6,693 nt of DNA. Origin: Thermopetrobacter sp. Lineage in GTDB: Bacteria; Pseudomonadota; Alphaproteobacteria; Rhizobiales; Aestuariivirgaceae. The position numbers and the translations under genes are program-made. How positions within the stretch are numbered: position 1 is the stretch's first letter; every line of letters begins with the position of its first letter. The notes below the pieces were generated by a model. That model searched no databases, had not been told where the DNA came from, and worked only from the letters and a program-made list of their open reading frames with translations. The stretch is from positions 1 to 6,693 of the forward strand of contig DRPD01000193.1 of assembly GCA_011374735.1 (NCBI GenBank), given 5' to 3'. Below are positions 1 to 6,390 of the stretch, in pieces.

Positions 1-1082
1 CGCAGGCGGACGAAACGAAACTGCCGCCGAAGGAATGGAATCTGAAGAAGCTGCTCACCTCGCACGAAATGGCCCACGTGGCCTTCACGCTGGCCATGCA
101 GACGGTGATGGGCGCGTTCGTGCTGCTCACGCTGGGGCGCTGGTTCGGCCTTGGCCCGCTGGCCCAAGGCGTGGGGGCGTGGCTGCCGTGGGTCATGGTG
201 GCGCTGGCCGCCTTCGGCCTTTTGAAGCTGAACATGCATCTGGGCCGCCCGCATCGCTTCTATCGCGGCTTCTACAATCTCAGGCTGTCGCCGGTCAGCC
301 GCGAGATCGCCGGCGTCTCCGCCTTTTTCGCCGGGCTGGCGGGATATGCCTTCTTCAACCTGTTCGACAACGCCGTCACCGGCGCGTTGCGCGAGCTGTC
401 CGCGCTGCTGGCGCTGGCCGGCATCGGGGTTGGCGGTTTCTACATGTACAAGCTCTACCGCATCAAGGCGCGGCCTTACTGGGATCACTGGCATACCGCC
501 GTGGCGTTCGTGTCCACGGCGGTGGCCGGCGGCGCGGTGCTGGTCGCGCTGGCGGCGCTCATCGGCGGCGCGTTCACCCCGGCGCTGGGGCAGTTGACCG
601 GCTGGCTGGCGGCGCTGGCGCTGGCGGTGGAGGCGGCGGCGCTGTTCGCGCAATGGCGGCAACAACACGCGGCCAGCTCCGAGGCGGCGGTGTCGTGGGT
701 GTTCATGACCCGCACCTACGGCCACAGCTTCAGCCTGCGGCTGGCGCTCATGGCGGCGGCCTTCATCGCCGCGCTCGCGCTGGCCGCCAGCGGCTGGCCC
801 GCGGCGCTGATCGCCCTGGCCACCGCCCTGCTGGCGGAGAAGCTGCTGGGCCGCGCCCTGTTCTTCGCCGTGGTGGTGCCCACCACCATGCCCGGCGCCT
901 ACTTCTGGAAGAACCCCGGCTTCATCGAGCACGCCCGCGAGGTGGGCCTGGCCGACAATCCGCTGCTCGGCGTGGCCTACGAGGGGCATCACAAGTTCCG
1001 TCTCGATGAACTGATCGCCACCATCCGCGATACCTCATGGGAAGAGAAGAAAGACCAGCTGAGGCGCATCTTCACCGGCTGA
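1..1082 (+). CDS. DmsC/YnfH/SoeC-type molybdoenzyme membrane anchor (5'-partial)
   Basis: Membrane anchor subunit of a DMSO-reductase-family molybdopterin oxidoreductase; such anchors hold the catalytic and iron-sulfur subunits at the cytoplasmic membrane and exchange electrons with quinone/quinol. The reading frame (codons begin at base 3) is open to the left edge with no ATG, GTG or TTG before the ATG at 69, and that ATG has no Shine-Dalgarno, so the true start lies outside; 359 residues are visible. Roughly eight hydrophobic helices are seen, matching DmsC topology. Family motifs: HLGRPHRFYRG (from base 237) followed by SPVSRE, then KARPYWDHWHT after the fourth helix, and VVVPTTMPGAYFWKNPGF near the end, with a hydrophilic tail of about 55 residues. 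At least 22 hydrophilic residues precede the first helix, more than a bare DmsC needs, so an N-terminal fusion (for example to a 4Fe-4S ferredoxin subunit) is possible but unseen. The substrate cannot be told: DMSO, sulfite (SoeC) or another compound. Family call is fairly sure; partner enzyme is not. Confidence 0.85.
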   Translation, partial: QADETKLPPKEWNLKKLLTSHEMAHVAFTLAMQTVMGAFVLLTLGRWFGLGPLAQGVGAWLPWVMVALAAFGLLKLNMHLGRPHRFYRGFYNLRLSPVSREIAGVSAFFAGLAGYAFFNLFDNAVTGALRELSALLALAGIGVGGFYMYKLYRIKARPYWDHWHTAVAFVSTAVAGGAVLVALAALIGGAFTPALGQLTGWLAALALAVEAAALFAQWRQQHAASSEAAVSWVFMTRTYGHSFSLRLALMAAAFIAALALAASGWPAALIALATALLAEKLLGRALFFAVVVPTTMPGAYFWKNPGFIEHAREVGLADNPLLGVAYEGHHKFRLDELIATIRDTSWEEKKDQLRRIFTG

Positions 1083-1125
1083 CTTTTCATTCTCCGGCCC
1101 GGGCGGGTGGGCGTCATGGCTGGAA

Positions 1126-1140
1126 AAAACGGCGCGTTTT
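1126..1140. repeat. Short A/T-flanked inverted repeat between the anchor gene and glcE
   Basis: AAAACG, loop GCG, CGTTTT forms a perfect 6-bp inverted repeat in the 99-base gap. A TGG/CCA pair (1121-1123 with 1143-1145) can extend it across a 2x2 internal loop. The A-tract/GC/T-tract order resembles a very small bidirectional terminator, but the GC core is only two pairs, so termination would be weak. No convincing promoter was seen in this gap. Confidence 0.3.
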
Positions 1141-1181
1141 GGCCATAGATGGGCCATGGCGGCAAACAGGGCATCCGGCCG

Positions 1182-2399
1182 ATGACGCGCACCTTCACCC
1201 CCGGCGATGAGCAACAGGTGGCCGAGGCCATCGCCGCCGCGCTGCGTGACGACGCTCCCTTGCGCATCCGCGCCGGTGGCGCCCGGGCCCGGCTGGGCCG
1301 GCCGCCGGCCGCGCAAGATGTGCTGGACGTCTCCGCGCTGGCCGGTGTCGCCATGTATGAGCCGGAGGAACTGGTGTTCACCGCCCGCGCCGCCACGCCG
1401 CTGGCCGACATCGAGGCCATGCTGGCGAAGCACGAGCAGATGCTGGCTTTCGAACCGCCGGACTTCGCCGTCCTGTTCGGGCGGAAGGCGGGGCGCGGCA
1501 CACTGGGCGGCATGACGGCGGTGGGCCTGGCCGGGCCGCGCCGCATCCGGGCCGGCTCGGTGCGCGATCACCTGCTGGGCTTTCGCGCCGTCTCCGGCCG
1601 CGCGGAGGTGTTCAAGTCCGGCGGCCGGGTGATGAAGAACGTCACCGGCTTCGACCTCTCCAAGCTGATGTGCGGCAGCCACGGCACGCTGGCGGTGCTC
1701 ACGGAGCTCACCTTCAAGGTGCTGCCGGCGGCGGAGCGCACCATCACCCTCGATTTCCCCGATCTCGACGAACCGCAGGCCCAGGCGCTGATGACCAAGG
1801 CCCTGCAACTGCCGGCCGATGTCTCCGCCGCCGCCCATCTGCCGGCCGGTGTCAACAGGCAGGGCCGGGCCGCCACGCTGCTGCGCCTGGAAGGCTTCGC
1901 CGCCTCCGTCGCCGCGCGCCGCGCCATGCTGGAAGAGGCGTTGAGCGGATACGGCGCGCCGGAGATGATGGAGGGGGAAGAAAGCCGCCGCATCTGGCGC
2001 GCCATCGCCAATGTCGAGCCGCTGGCCGAACCGGCCGATCATCTGATCTGGCGCCTCGTCTGCCCGCCGGCGCAAGGCGCGCAGGTGGCCGAGAACCTGC
2101 GCGCCATGCTGGGCGACGCGCGGCTGTTCATGGACTACGGCGGCGGGTTGATCTGGCTGGCCGTGCCGCCGGCGGCGCACGCCATGGCAGAGCTGGTGCG
2201 CGGCGCGTTGGCGGCGGTCAGTGGCCACGCCATGCTGTTTCGCGCCCCGCCGGAACTGCGCCGCGCCCTGCCCGTGTTCCAGCCGCAGCCGGAGGCGCTG
2301 GCCGCCGTCAGCGAGCGCATCCGCGCCGCCTTCGATCCGGCCGACATCCTCAATCCCGGCGTCATCCATCCATCCGCGAAACGGGAGGGCACCGCCTGA
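1182..2399 (+). CDS. glcE: Glycolate oxidase subunit GlcE (FAD-binding domain protein)
   Basis: GlcE is one of three subunits (GlcD, GlcE, GlcF) of the glycolate oxidase that converts glycolate to glyoxylate and passes electrons to the respiratory chain. The 405-residue product has the PCMH-type FAD-binding fold: GGARARLG at residues 32-39, YEPEELVFTARAATPL at 59-74, GTLGG at 106-110, RIRAGSVRDHLLG at 121-133 and SGGRVMKNVTGFDLSKLM at 146-163, followed by a conserved GTLAVLTE. The C-terminus keeps the FDPADILNPG motif typical of FAD-linked oxidases. It is somewhat longer than E. coli GlcE (about 350 residues). I chose ATG 1182 over the in-frame ATG at 1149 because the latter adds 11 residues outside the conserved region and lacks any Shine-Dalgarno, while AGGG at 1168-1171 precedes 1182 at about 10 bases. 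The stop overlaps the glcF start. glcD is not directly upstream, which is unusual. Confidence 0.93.
   Translation: MTRTFTPGDEQQVAEAIAAALRDDAPLRIRAGGARARLGRPPAAQDVLDVSALAGVAMYEPEELVFTARAATPLADIEAMLAKHEQMLAFEPPDFAVLFGRKAGRGTLGGMTAVGLAGPRRIRAGSVRDHLLGFRAVSGRAEVFKSGGRVMKNVTGFDLSKLMCGSHGTLAVLTELTFKVLPAAERTITLDFPDLDEPQAQALMTKALQLPADVSAAAHLPAGVNRQGRAATLLRLEGFAASVAARRAMLEEALSGYGAPEMMEGEESRRIWRAIANVEPLAEPADHLIWRLVCPPAQGAQVAENLRAMLGDARLFMDYGGGLIWLAVPPAAHAMAELVRGALAAVSGHAMLFRAPPELRRALPVFQPQPEALAAVSERIRAAFDPADILNPGVIHPSAKREGTA
2384..2389 (+). promoter_or_regulatory. Shine-Dalgarno of glcF
   Basis: GGAGGG lies within the last codons of glcE, nine bases before the ATG at 2399. It fixes the glcF start at the TGATG overlap (glcE stop 2397-2399, glcF ATG 2399-2401), consistent with coupled translation of the two subunits. 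Confidence 0.8.
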
Positions 2400-3682
2400 T
2401 GCGCACCGAGTTCACGGCCGAACAGTTGCGCGCCCCACAGATGCGCGAGGCCGACGCCATCCTGCGCAAGTGCGTGCATTGCGGCTTCTGCACCGCCACC
2501 TGCCCCACCTACCTGCTGCTGGGCGAGGAGAACGACGGCCCGCGCGGCCGCATCTGGCAGATCAAGACCATGCTGGAAACGGGCCGCGCCGACGCCGCCA
2601 CGGCGGCGCATCTGGATCGCTGCCTGGCCTGCCTGTCGTGCGCCAGCACCTGCCCGTCCGGCGTCGATTACGGGCGGCTGGTGGACATCGCCCGCGTGCG
2701 GCTGGAACATGCACCGCGCGCCCGCGTCTGGCACCGGCGGCTGGCCCGCGCCCTGATCGCCGCCGTGGTGCCCTATCCGCGGCGCCTGAAATGGGCCCTG
2801 AGATTGGCCCGCCCGGGGCGCTTCGCCGCGCCGCTGTTGCGCCGTGCTGGCCCCTTGCGGCCCCTCGCCGGCATGCTGGAGATGGCCGGCGCGCCGCCCG
2901 ATCCGCTGCCCCGCGCGCCGGAAGTCTTCCCGCCGCAAGGAACCGCGCAAGGCCGCGTCGCCCTGCTTGCGGGATGCGCGCAATCGGTGCTGGCCGGGCG
3001 CATCGGCCGGGCCGCCGTTCATCTGCTCACCACGGCCGGATACGAGGTCGTGATGCCGTCTTCGGCGGGCTGTTGCGGCGCCGTGGTGGCCCACATGGGC
3101 AAGGAGGAGCGGGCGAAGGCGCTGGCCAGGGCCAACATCGCCGCCTGGGAACGGGCGCGGGTGGACGCGGTGCTGATCGACGCCAGCGGCTGCGCTTCCA
3201 CCATCGCCGATTACGGCCGCCTGCTGGCCGACGATCCGCAGTGGGCCGATGCGGCGGCCCGCATCGCCGCGAAGGCGCGGGACATCGGCGTCTTTCTGGC
3301 CGCCAGCGAGCTGCCGCCCATGCGCGCGCCGCGCGACATGACGGTGATGTTCCACGCGCCGTGTTCGCTCACCCACGCGTTGCAACAGGCCGCAACGCCG
3401 CCCGAGCTGTTGCGCCGCGCCGGCTTTCAGGTCGCAACGCCGGCGGAGCCGCACATCTGCTGCGGGGCCGCCGGCGTCTATGGCGTTTTCGAACCGGAGA
3501 TTTCCAATGCCTTGCGCCAGCGCAAGCTGGCCAACCTGCAAGCGGTCGAGGCCGCCGTCATCGCCTCGGCCAATTACGGCTGCATGGCCCACCTGCAAGG
3601 GAGCGCGGCGCGGCCCGTGGTGCATTACCTGGAGCTGCTGAGCTGGGCCGCCGGCGGCCCCGCCCCCGCCGGGCTGGCGTGA
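2399..3682 (+). CDS. glcF: Glycolate oxidase iron-sulfur subunit GlcF
   Basis: Electron-transfer subunit of glycolate oxidase, carrying electrons from the flavin subunits towards quinone at the cytoplasmic membrane. The 427-residue product (E. coli GlcF is about 407) has two 4Fe-4S ferredoxin motifs near the N-terminus: Cys25, 28, 31, 35 (CVHCGFCTATCP) and Cys75, 78, 81, 85 (CLACLSCASTCP). Two cysteine-rich CCG-type domains follow, as in GlpC/HdrB-like proteins: LLAGCAQSVL, then SSAGCCGAVVAHMGK, then DASGCAS in the first, and FHAPCSLTHALQ, then HICCGAAGVYG, and a late GCMAHLQ in the second. All expected cysteine clusters are present, so it looks functional. The start follows from the TGATG overlap with glcE and the GGAGGG nine bases upstream. 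The gene ends four bases before the stop codon of the convergent YbjQ gene. The related LutA/GlpC families are alternatives, but the glcE neighbour and two-ferredoxin plus two-CCG layout favour GlcF. Confidence 0.95.
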   Translation: MRTEFTAEQLRAPQMREADAILRKCVHCGFCTATCPTYLLLGEENDGPRGRIWQIKTMLETGRADAATAAHLDRCLACLSCASTCPSGVDYGRLVDIARVRLEHAPRARVWHRRLARALIAAVVPYPRRLKWALRLARPGRFAAPLLRRAGPLRPLAGMLEMAGAPPDPLPRAPEVFPPQGTAQGRVALLAGCAQSVLAGRIGRAAVHLLTTAGYEVVMPSSAGCCGAVVAHMGKEERAKALARANIAAWERARVDAVLIDASGCASTIADYGRLLADDPQWADAAARIAAKARDIGVFLAASELPPMRAPRDMTVMFHAPCSLTHALQQAATPPELLRRAGFQVATPAEPHICCGAAGVYGVFEPEISNALRQRKLANLQAVEAAVIASANYGCMAHLQGSAARPVVHYLELLSWAAGGPAPAGLA

Positions 3683-3686
3683 CGGG

Positions 3687-4007
3687 CTATTCGAGCACCA
3701 CCGCGGTGCCGGCCGCGGTGACCATCAGCATGGAGCCGCCCTGACCGACCGTCTCGTAGTCGATATCGACCCCGATGACGGCGTTGGCGCCCATGTCCGC
3801 CGCCTTCGCCGCCATTTCATCGAGCGCCGTCTTGCGCGCGTCGTTGAGCACGTTCTCATAGGCCCCGGAGCGGCCACCCACCAGATCGCGGATGGAGGCG
3901 AAGAAATCGCGGAAGATGTTGGCCCCCATGATCGCCTCGCCGGCCACCACGCCCTTGTAGTCGACGATGCGCCGGCCCTCGATGGAATTGGTGGTCGAAA
4001 TCAGCAT
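3687..4007 (-). CDS. YbjQ / UPF0145 family protein
   Basis: Small cytosolic protein of 106 residues, nearly the same length as E. coli YbjQ (107) and recognisably homologous over its whole length. Visible family blocks are [18 protein letters not shown] at the N-terminus, [27 protein letters not shown] at about residues 44-51, and the highly conserved [16 protein letters not shown] followed by [16 protein letters not shown]. The family (DUF74, sometimes annotated as putative heavy-metal-binding) has no established biochemical role and forms a compact homo-oligomeric fold in solved members; I assign no function. The ATG at 4007 is preceded by AGGAA (4013-4017 on the plus strand), an adequate ribosome binding site. 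It lies 47 bases downstream of the EF-G-like gene on the same strand with no terminator seen between, so co-transcription is likely. There are no signal peptide or membrane segments. Confidence 0.93.
   Translation of the reverse strand: MLISTTNSIEGRRIVDYKGVVAGEAIMGANIFRDFFASIRDLVGGRSGAYENVLNDARKTALDEMAAKAADMGANAVIGVDIDYETVGQGGSMLMVTAAGTAVVLE
3699..3720. repeat. GC-rich hairpin at the glcF / ybjQ-family convergence
   Basis: CACCGCGG (3699-3706) and CCGCGGTG (3713-3720) form a perfect 8-bp inverted repeat with a 6-base loop. It lies 16 bases past the glcF stop, within the last codons of the YbjQ gene. As there is no T-run on either side it is not a classical intrinsic terminator; it could still pause or help terminate transcription from glcF. 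In such GC-rich coding sequence, chance formation is quite possible. Confidence 0.35.
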
Positions 4008-4054
4008 GCCTGTTCCTTTCCCTGTGCGTTCGGTTGGTTCTCTTCTGATGGTCT

Positions 4055-6109
4055 TCAGGCCGCCTTCGCGCCGGCCCCGTGGCGGGCGACCACGTCATCG
4101 GCCAGCTTGCCGGTCAGCTCCTGCATGCGGGCGAATTCGCATTCGAAGGTGCCCACCCCGGCGGTGGCGGAGCGCAGCTCGACGATCAGGTTGGCGATCT
4201 CCGCATCGGGCATGTGGGCCTCCACGGTGTCCCAGCCTTGCCAGCCCTCGCGCGGCGCGAAGCCGAGGATCTGCCCACGATGCGAGGAGATGATCTGGGT
4301 GATGCGGCTGGTGGCGTCGGTGGGCACGTGCACCTTCACCCGCTGGATCGGCTCCAGCAGCACCGGGGAGGCCTCCTTCATCACCTCCTGCATGGCCAGC
4401 CGGGCGGCCAGCTTGAAGGCCAGCTCGGAGGAATCGACGCTGTGATGGCTGCCGTCCTCCAGATTGGCCGCGAAGTCCACCACCGGGAAGCCCAGCGGCC
4501 CCGATTGCGCGTATTCGCGGATGCCGGCCTCCACGGCGGGTATGTATTGCTTCGGCACCACGCCGCCGGTGATGGTGTCGGTGAACTGAAAGCCGGCGCC
4601 GCGCTCCAATGGCCGGATTTCGATCACCACGTCGCCGAACTGGCCGTGGCCGCCGGTCTGCTTCTTGTGCCGTCCGCGCGCCTTCGCCCGCTTGCGGATG
4701 GTTTCCTGATAGGCGGTGCGGCGCGGCCGCAAGGTGGCGTTGACGCCGAACTTGTCCTTCAGTTTCTCCTGCGCCACCCGCAGATGCATCTCGCCGGTGC
4801 CCCACAGCACCATCTCGCCGGTGTCCTGATGATGCTCCACGCTGAGCGCCGGGTCTTCTTCCAGCAGCCGCGCCAAGGCGCCGGAGAGTTTCACCTCGTC
4901 GGCCTTTTCCGCCACCTCGATGGCCATGCCATAGACCGGTTGCGGCAGCGCCGGCACGGCGATGTCGGGCACCGCGCCGCCGTCCTTCGCCACCACCGCG
5001 CCGCTCGCGATGCCTTCCAGCCGCCCGAAGGCCACCGTGTCGCCGGCCTTTGCCGCTTCCAGCTTGCGCGCCTCTTGCCCGAACAGGGAGAACAGGCCGC
5101 CGATGCGCGCGCCGTTGCCCTCGCCGTCGCGCACCGTGTCGCCGTCTTTCAGGCTGCCGGCCAGCACCCGGGCCAGCGACAGCCTGCCTTGCGGGGTGTA
5201 GAACGTCTTCATGATGCAGGCCACGCCGTCCGCCCCGTCATCGACACCCAGCCGCCGCGCCGTCTGGTCGATGCCGGCCACGTCATGGCGCAGGGTCTTC
5301 AGCAGCCGCAGGATGCCGTTCTCGCTCTCCGCGCTGCCCAGCAGCACCGGCGTGATCTGCCCGGCGATCAGCTCCTCGCGCAAGTCCTCGAACACCTTGT
5401 CGGTGGCGGGCTCGATGTCGGACAGCAGCGTCTCGAGCAGTTCGTCGTCATAATCGGCCAGCTTCTCCAGCATCTGAAAGCGGGCCTCCGCCTCGCGCTC
5501 CTTCTCGTCGGGAGGGATGTCCACCACCTCCGCCTCGGCGTGTTCGCGATAGATGTAGGCGCGCTCCAGGGCCAGATCGATGTGGCCGATGGCGATGCCG
5601 TCCTTCCAGATCGGCAGCTGGCGCAGCACCAGTGGGCGGGAGGAGGCCGTCTGCAACCATTGCAGCATGTCGCGCAGCGAGCCGGTGGCCTTGTCGATCT
5701 TGTTGATGAACAGGATGCGCGGCAGGTTCAGATCGTCCAGCTGGCGCAGGATCAGTTGCAGGGCCGGCAGTTTCTTCTCGTCCGGCTCCATGACCACCAC
5801 CGCGGCGTCACAGGCGGCGAGCGCCAGCGGCGCGTCGGCGGAGAACTCCACCGATCCGGGGGTGTCGATGAAGGTGTAGGCATCACCCAGAAAGTCGGTC
5901 GCGGCGACGTTGATCTCGGTGCTCATGCCATGGGCCCGGGCGGTGGCGGCGGCGTCGCCCACGGTATTGGCCTCGTTCACCGAACCCTTGCGGGAAATGG
6001 CCCCGGTGCGATGCAGGATGGCTTCCAGCAGCGTCGTCTTGCCGCTCTGATACGGCCCCACCAGCGCGATGCAACGGGGCCCCGATGGTCTGCCGGCGGA
6101 TTGTCCCAT
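4055..6109 (-). CDS. Elongation factor G-like translational GTPase (divergent EF-G paralogue)
   Basis: A 684-residue five-domain translational GTPase, close in length to EF-G (about 700). The G domain has a P-loop GPYQSGKT (residues 18-25), DTPG (82-85), NKID (136-139) and a G5-like GSAES (258-262). Domain II spans about 295-380, domain III about 390-465 ([19 protein letters not shown]), domain IV about 466-590 ([36 protein letters not shown]) and domain V about 590-675. The domain IV tip block [10 protein letters not shown] keeps the His (residue 556) important for EF-G translocation. Oddly, switch II reads DTPGS where canonical EF-G has DTPGH, so the catalytic His is replaced by Ser86, and switch I has GMST in place of RGIT. 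This argues for a paralogue (the class often annotated 'elongation factor G-like' or fusA2) and not the main fusA; the usual rpsL/rpsG/tuf neighbours are absent. The role may be ribosome-related but is not established here. The start at 6109 is supported by GGGAGG nine bases upstream. Confidence 0.9.
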   Translation of the reverse strand: MGQSAGRPSGPRCIALVGPYQSGKTTLLEAILHRTGAISRKGSVNEANTVGDAAATARAHGMSTEINVAATDFLGDAYTFIDTPGSVEFSADAPLALAACDAAVVVMEPDEKKLPALQLILRQLDDLNLPRILFINKIDKATGSLRDMLQWLQTASSRPLVLRQLPIWKDGIAIGHIDLALERAYIYREHAEAEVVDIPPDEKEREAEARFQMLEKLADYDDELLETLLSDIEPATDKVFEDLREELIAGQITPVLLGSAESENGILRLLKTLRHDVAGIDQTARRLGVDDGADGVACIMKTFYTPQGRLSLARVLAGSLKDGDTVRDGEGNGARIGGLFSLFGQEARKLEAAKAGDTVAFGRLEGIASGAVVAKDGGAVPDIAVPALPQPVYGMAIEVAEKADEVKLSGALARLLEEDPALSVEHHQDTGEMVLWGTGEMHLRVAQEKLKDKFGVNATLRPRRTAYQETIRKRAKARGRHKKQTGGHGQFGDVVIEIRPLERGAGFQFTDTITGGVVPKQYIPAVEAGIREYAQSGPLGFPVVDFAANLEDGSHHSVDSSELAFKLAARLAMQEVMKEASPVLLEPIQRVKVHVPTDATSRITQIISSHRGQILGFAPREGWQGWDTVEAHMPDAEIANLIVELRSATAGVGTFECEFARMQELTGKLADDVVARHGAGAKAA

Positions 6110-6118
6110 GATGCTGAT

Positions 6119-6124
6119 CCTCCC
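6119..6124 (-). promoter_or_regulatory. Strong Shine-Dalgarno of the EF-G-like gene
   Basis: GGGAGG on the minus strand lies nine bases before the ATG at 6109-6107 and fixes that start. It is immediately preceded by AACAAG (plus-strand 6124-6129, sharing one base), a hexamer whose complement occurs earlier in the same leader, so pairing that partly covers this site is possible on paper. Confidence 0.8.
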
Positions 6125-6238
6125 TTGTTCGGCCGTCTTCGTTCCCCATGCGGCCTGTCGGGACAGTGCATCACGGAATGGCGCTCAAGGCAAGATCGCT
6201 CGCGGCGCGGTTATGATGAAAGCACGGAAACCGCCGAC

Positions 6239-6252
6239 CTTGTTAAAACAAG
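6239..6252. repeat. Inverted repeat CTTGTT-AA-AACAAG
   Basis: Two perfect 6-base arms separated by two bases, about 130 bases upstream of the EF-G-like start codon. The very short spacer makes a hairpin strained, so a dimeric DNA-binding protein site (6-2-6 operator geometry) is as plausible as an RNA stem. No regulator is known from the sequence. Confidence 0.5.
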
Positions 6253-6263
6253 AAACCTCATGA

Positions 6264-6305
6264 AGCTCACAGGCGCCAACAAGTCGTCTCTTGTTCTGGC
6301 GAGCT
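6264..6305. repeat. Imperfect long stem-loop carrying AACAAG/CTTGTT arms
   Basis: CGCC plus AACAAG (6274-6283) pairs with CTTGTT (6290-6295) and GGCG (6298-6301), around a 6-base loop with a 2-base CT bulge. An outer AGCT/AGCT pair (6264-6267 with 6302-6305) can extend it across a 6-base one-sided internal loop. That gives ten core pairs plus four outer pairs. It could be a leader structure of the EF-G-like transcript or part of the metK 3' end. No T-run follows on either strand. Confidence 0.5.
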
Positions 6306-6308
6306 CAC

Positions 6309-6321
6309 CATGTTCAACATG
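6309..6321. repeat. Palindrome CATGTT-C-AACATG
   Basis: Perfect 6-base arms around a single central base. With a one-base centre it cannot fold as a full hairpin but is well shaped as a protein-binding operator. It sits between two larger stem-loops. Confidence 0.4.
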
Positions 6322-6336
6322 TCCAAGGAGAAGCGC

Positions 6337-6358
6337 CAATGGCGATCAGTCGCCATTG
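6337..6358 (-). terminator. Perfect hairpin downstream of metK, possible terminator
   Basis: CAATGGCGA (6337-6345) and TCGCCATTG (6350-6358) make a perfect 9-bp stem with a 4-base loop, beginning 32 bases past the metK stop on the minus strand. The position and tight tetraloop suit a transcription terminator or 3'-end stabilising hairpin for metK. The sequence after it on the minus strand (GCGCTTCTCCTT) is pyrimidine-rich but not a proper T-run, so intrinsic termination is uncertain. Confidence 0.45.
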
Positions 6359-6390
6359 ACATGCAAAGAGTCATGAAACAGCGTTGATTC

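Larger units (their letters stand above)
6110..6390. other. Non-coding interval between metK and the EF-G-like gene
   Basis: These 281 bases are visibly less GC-rich than the flanking genes and hold no gene I can support. The metK-proximal two thirds carry four inverted repeats (listed separately), and the last part holds the ribosome binding site of the EF-G-like gene. The hexamer AACAAG/CTTGTT occurs at 6124, 6239, 6247, 6278 and 6290. AGCTCAC is directly repeated at 6264 and 6302. The minus-strand promoter for the EF-G-like gene is expected here, but I see no -35/-10 pair good enough to mark. Confidence 0.7.

Noticed and set aside
35..1009. Plus-strand frame of 324 codons overlapping the membrane anchor
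   Set aside because: Arginine/glycine-rich out-of-frame reading of the DmsC-type gene, which has clear membrane helices and motifs in the correct frame.
1097..1104. GCCCGGGC palindrome after the anchor gene
   Set aside because: Has no loop or T-run and such GC palindromes are common at this base composition; not a terminator.
1035..2369. Minus-strand open frame of 444 codons opposite glcE
   Set aside because: Arginine/glycine/histidine-rich shadow of glcE with no domain; glcE has full family motifs on the plus strand.
1670..2398. In-frame upstream extension of glcF starting at 1670
   Set aside because: The 243 upstream codons are a shifted reading of glcE; the TGATG overlap and GGAGGG point to the start at 2399.
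2135..3625. Minus-strand open frame of 496 codons opposite glcE/glcF
   Set aside because: Compositional shadow of glcF, whose cysteine motifs are intact in the plus-strand frame.
2221..3744. Plus-strand open frame of 507 codons overlapping glcF
   Set aside because: Arginine/proline-rich frame shadow lacking any motif, wholly overlapping the well supported glcF.
4079..6376. Plus-strand open frame of 765 codons covering the whole EF-G-like gene
   Set aside because: Its product is low-complexity (rich in H, G, R, Q, L) with no recognisable domain, and it is exactly antisense to a clear EF-G homologue; long antisense frames are expected from GC-rich codon bias.
6110..6390. tRNA, SAM riboswitch or known small RNA between metK and the EF-G-like gene
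   Set aside because: No cloverleaf or TTCGA-type T-loop is present, and the interval is downstream of metK, so a metK leader riboswitch is not expected here; the stems do not match a family I recognise.
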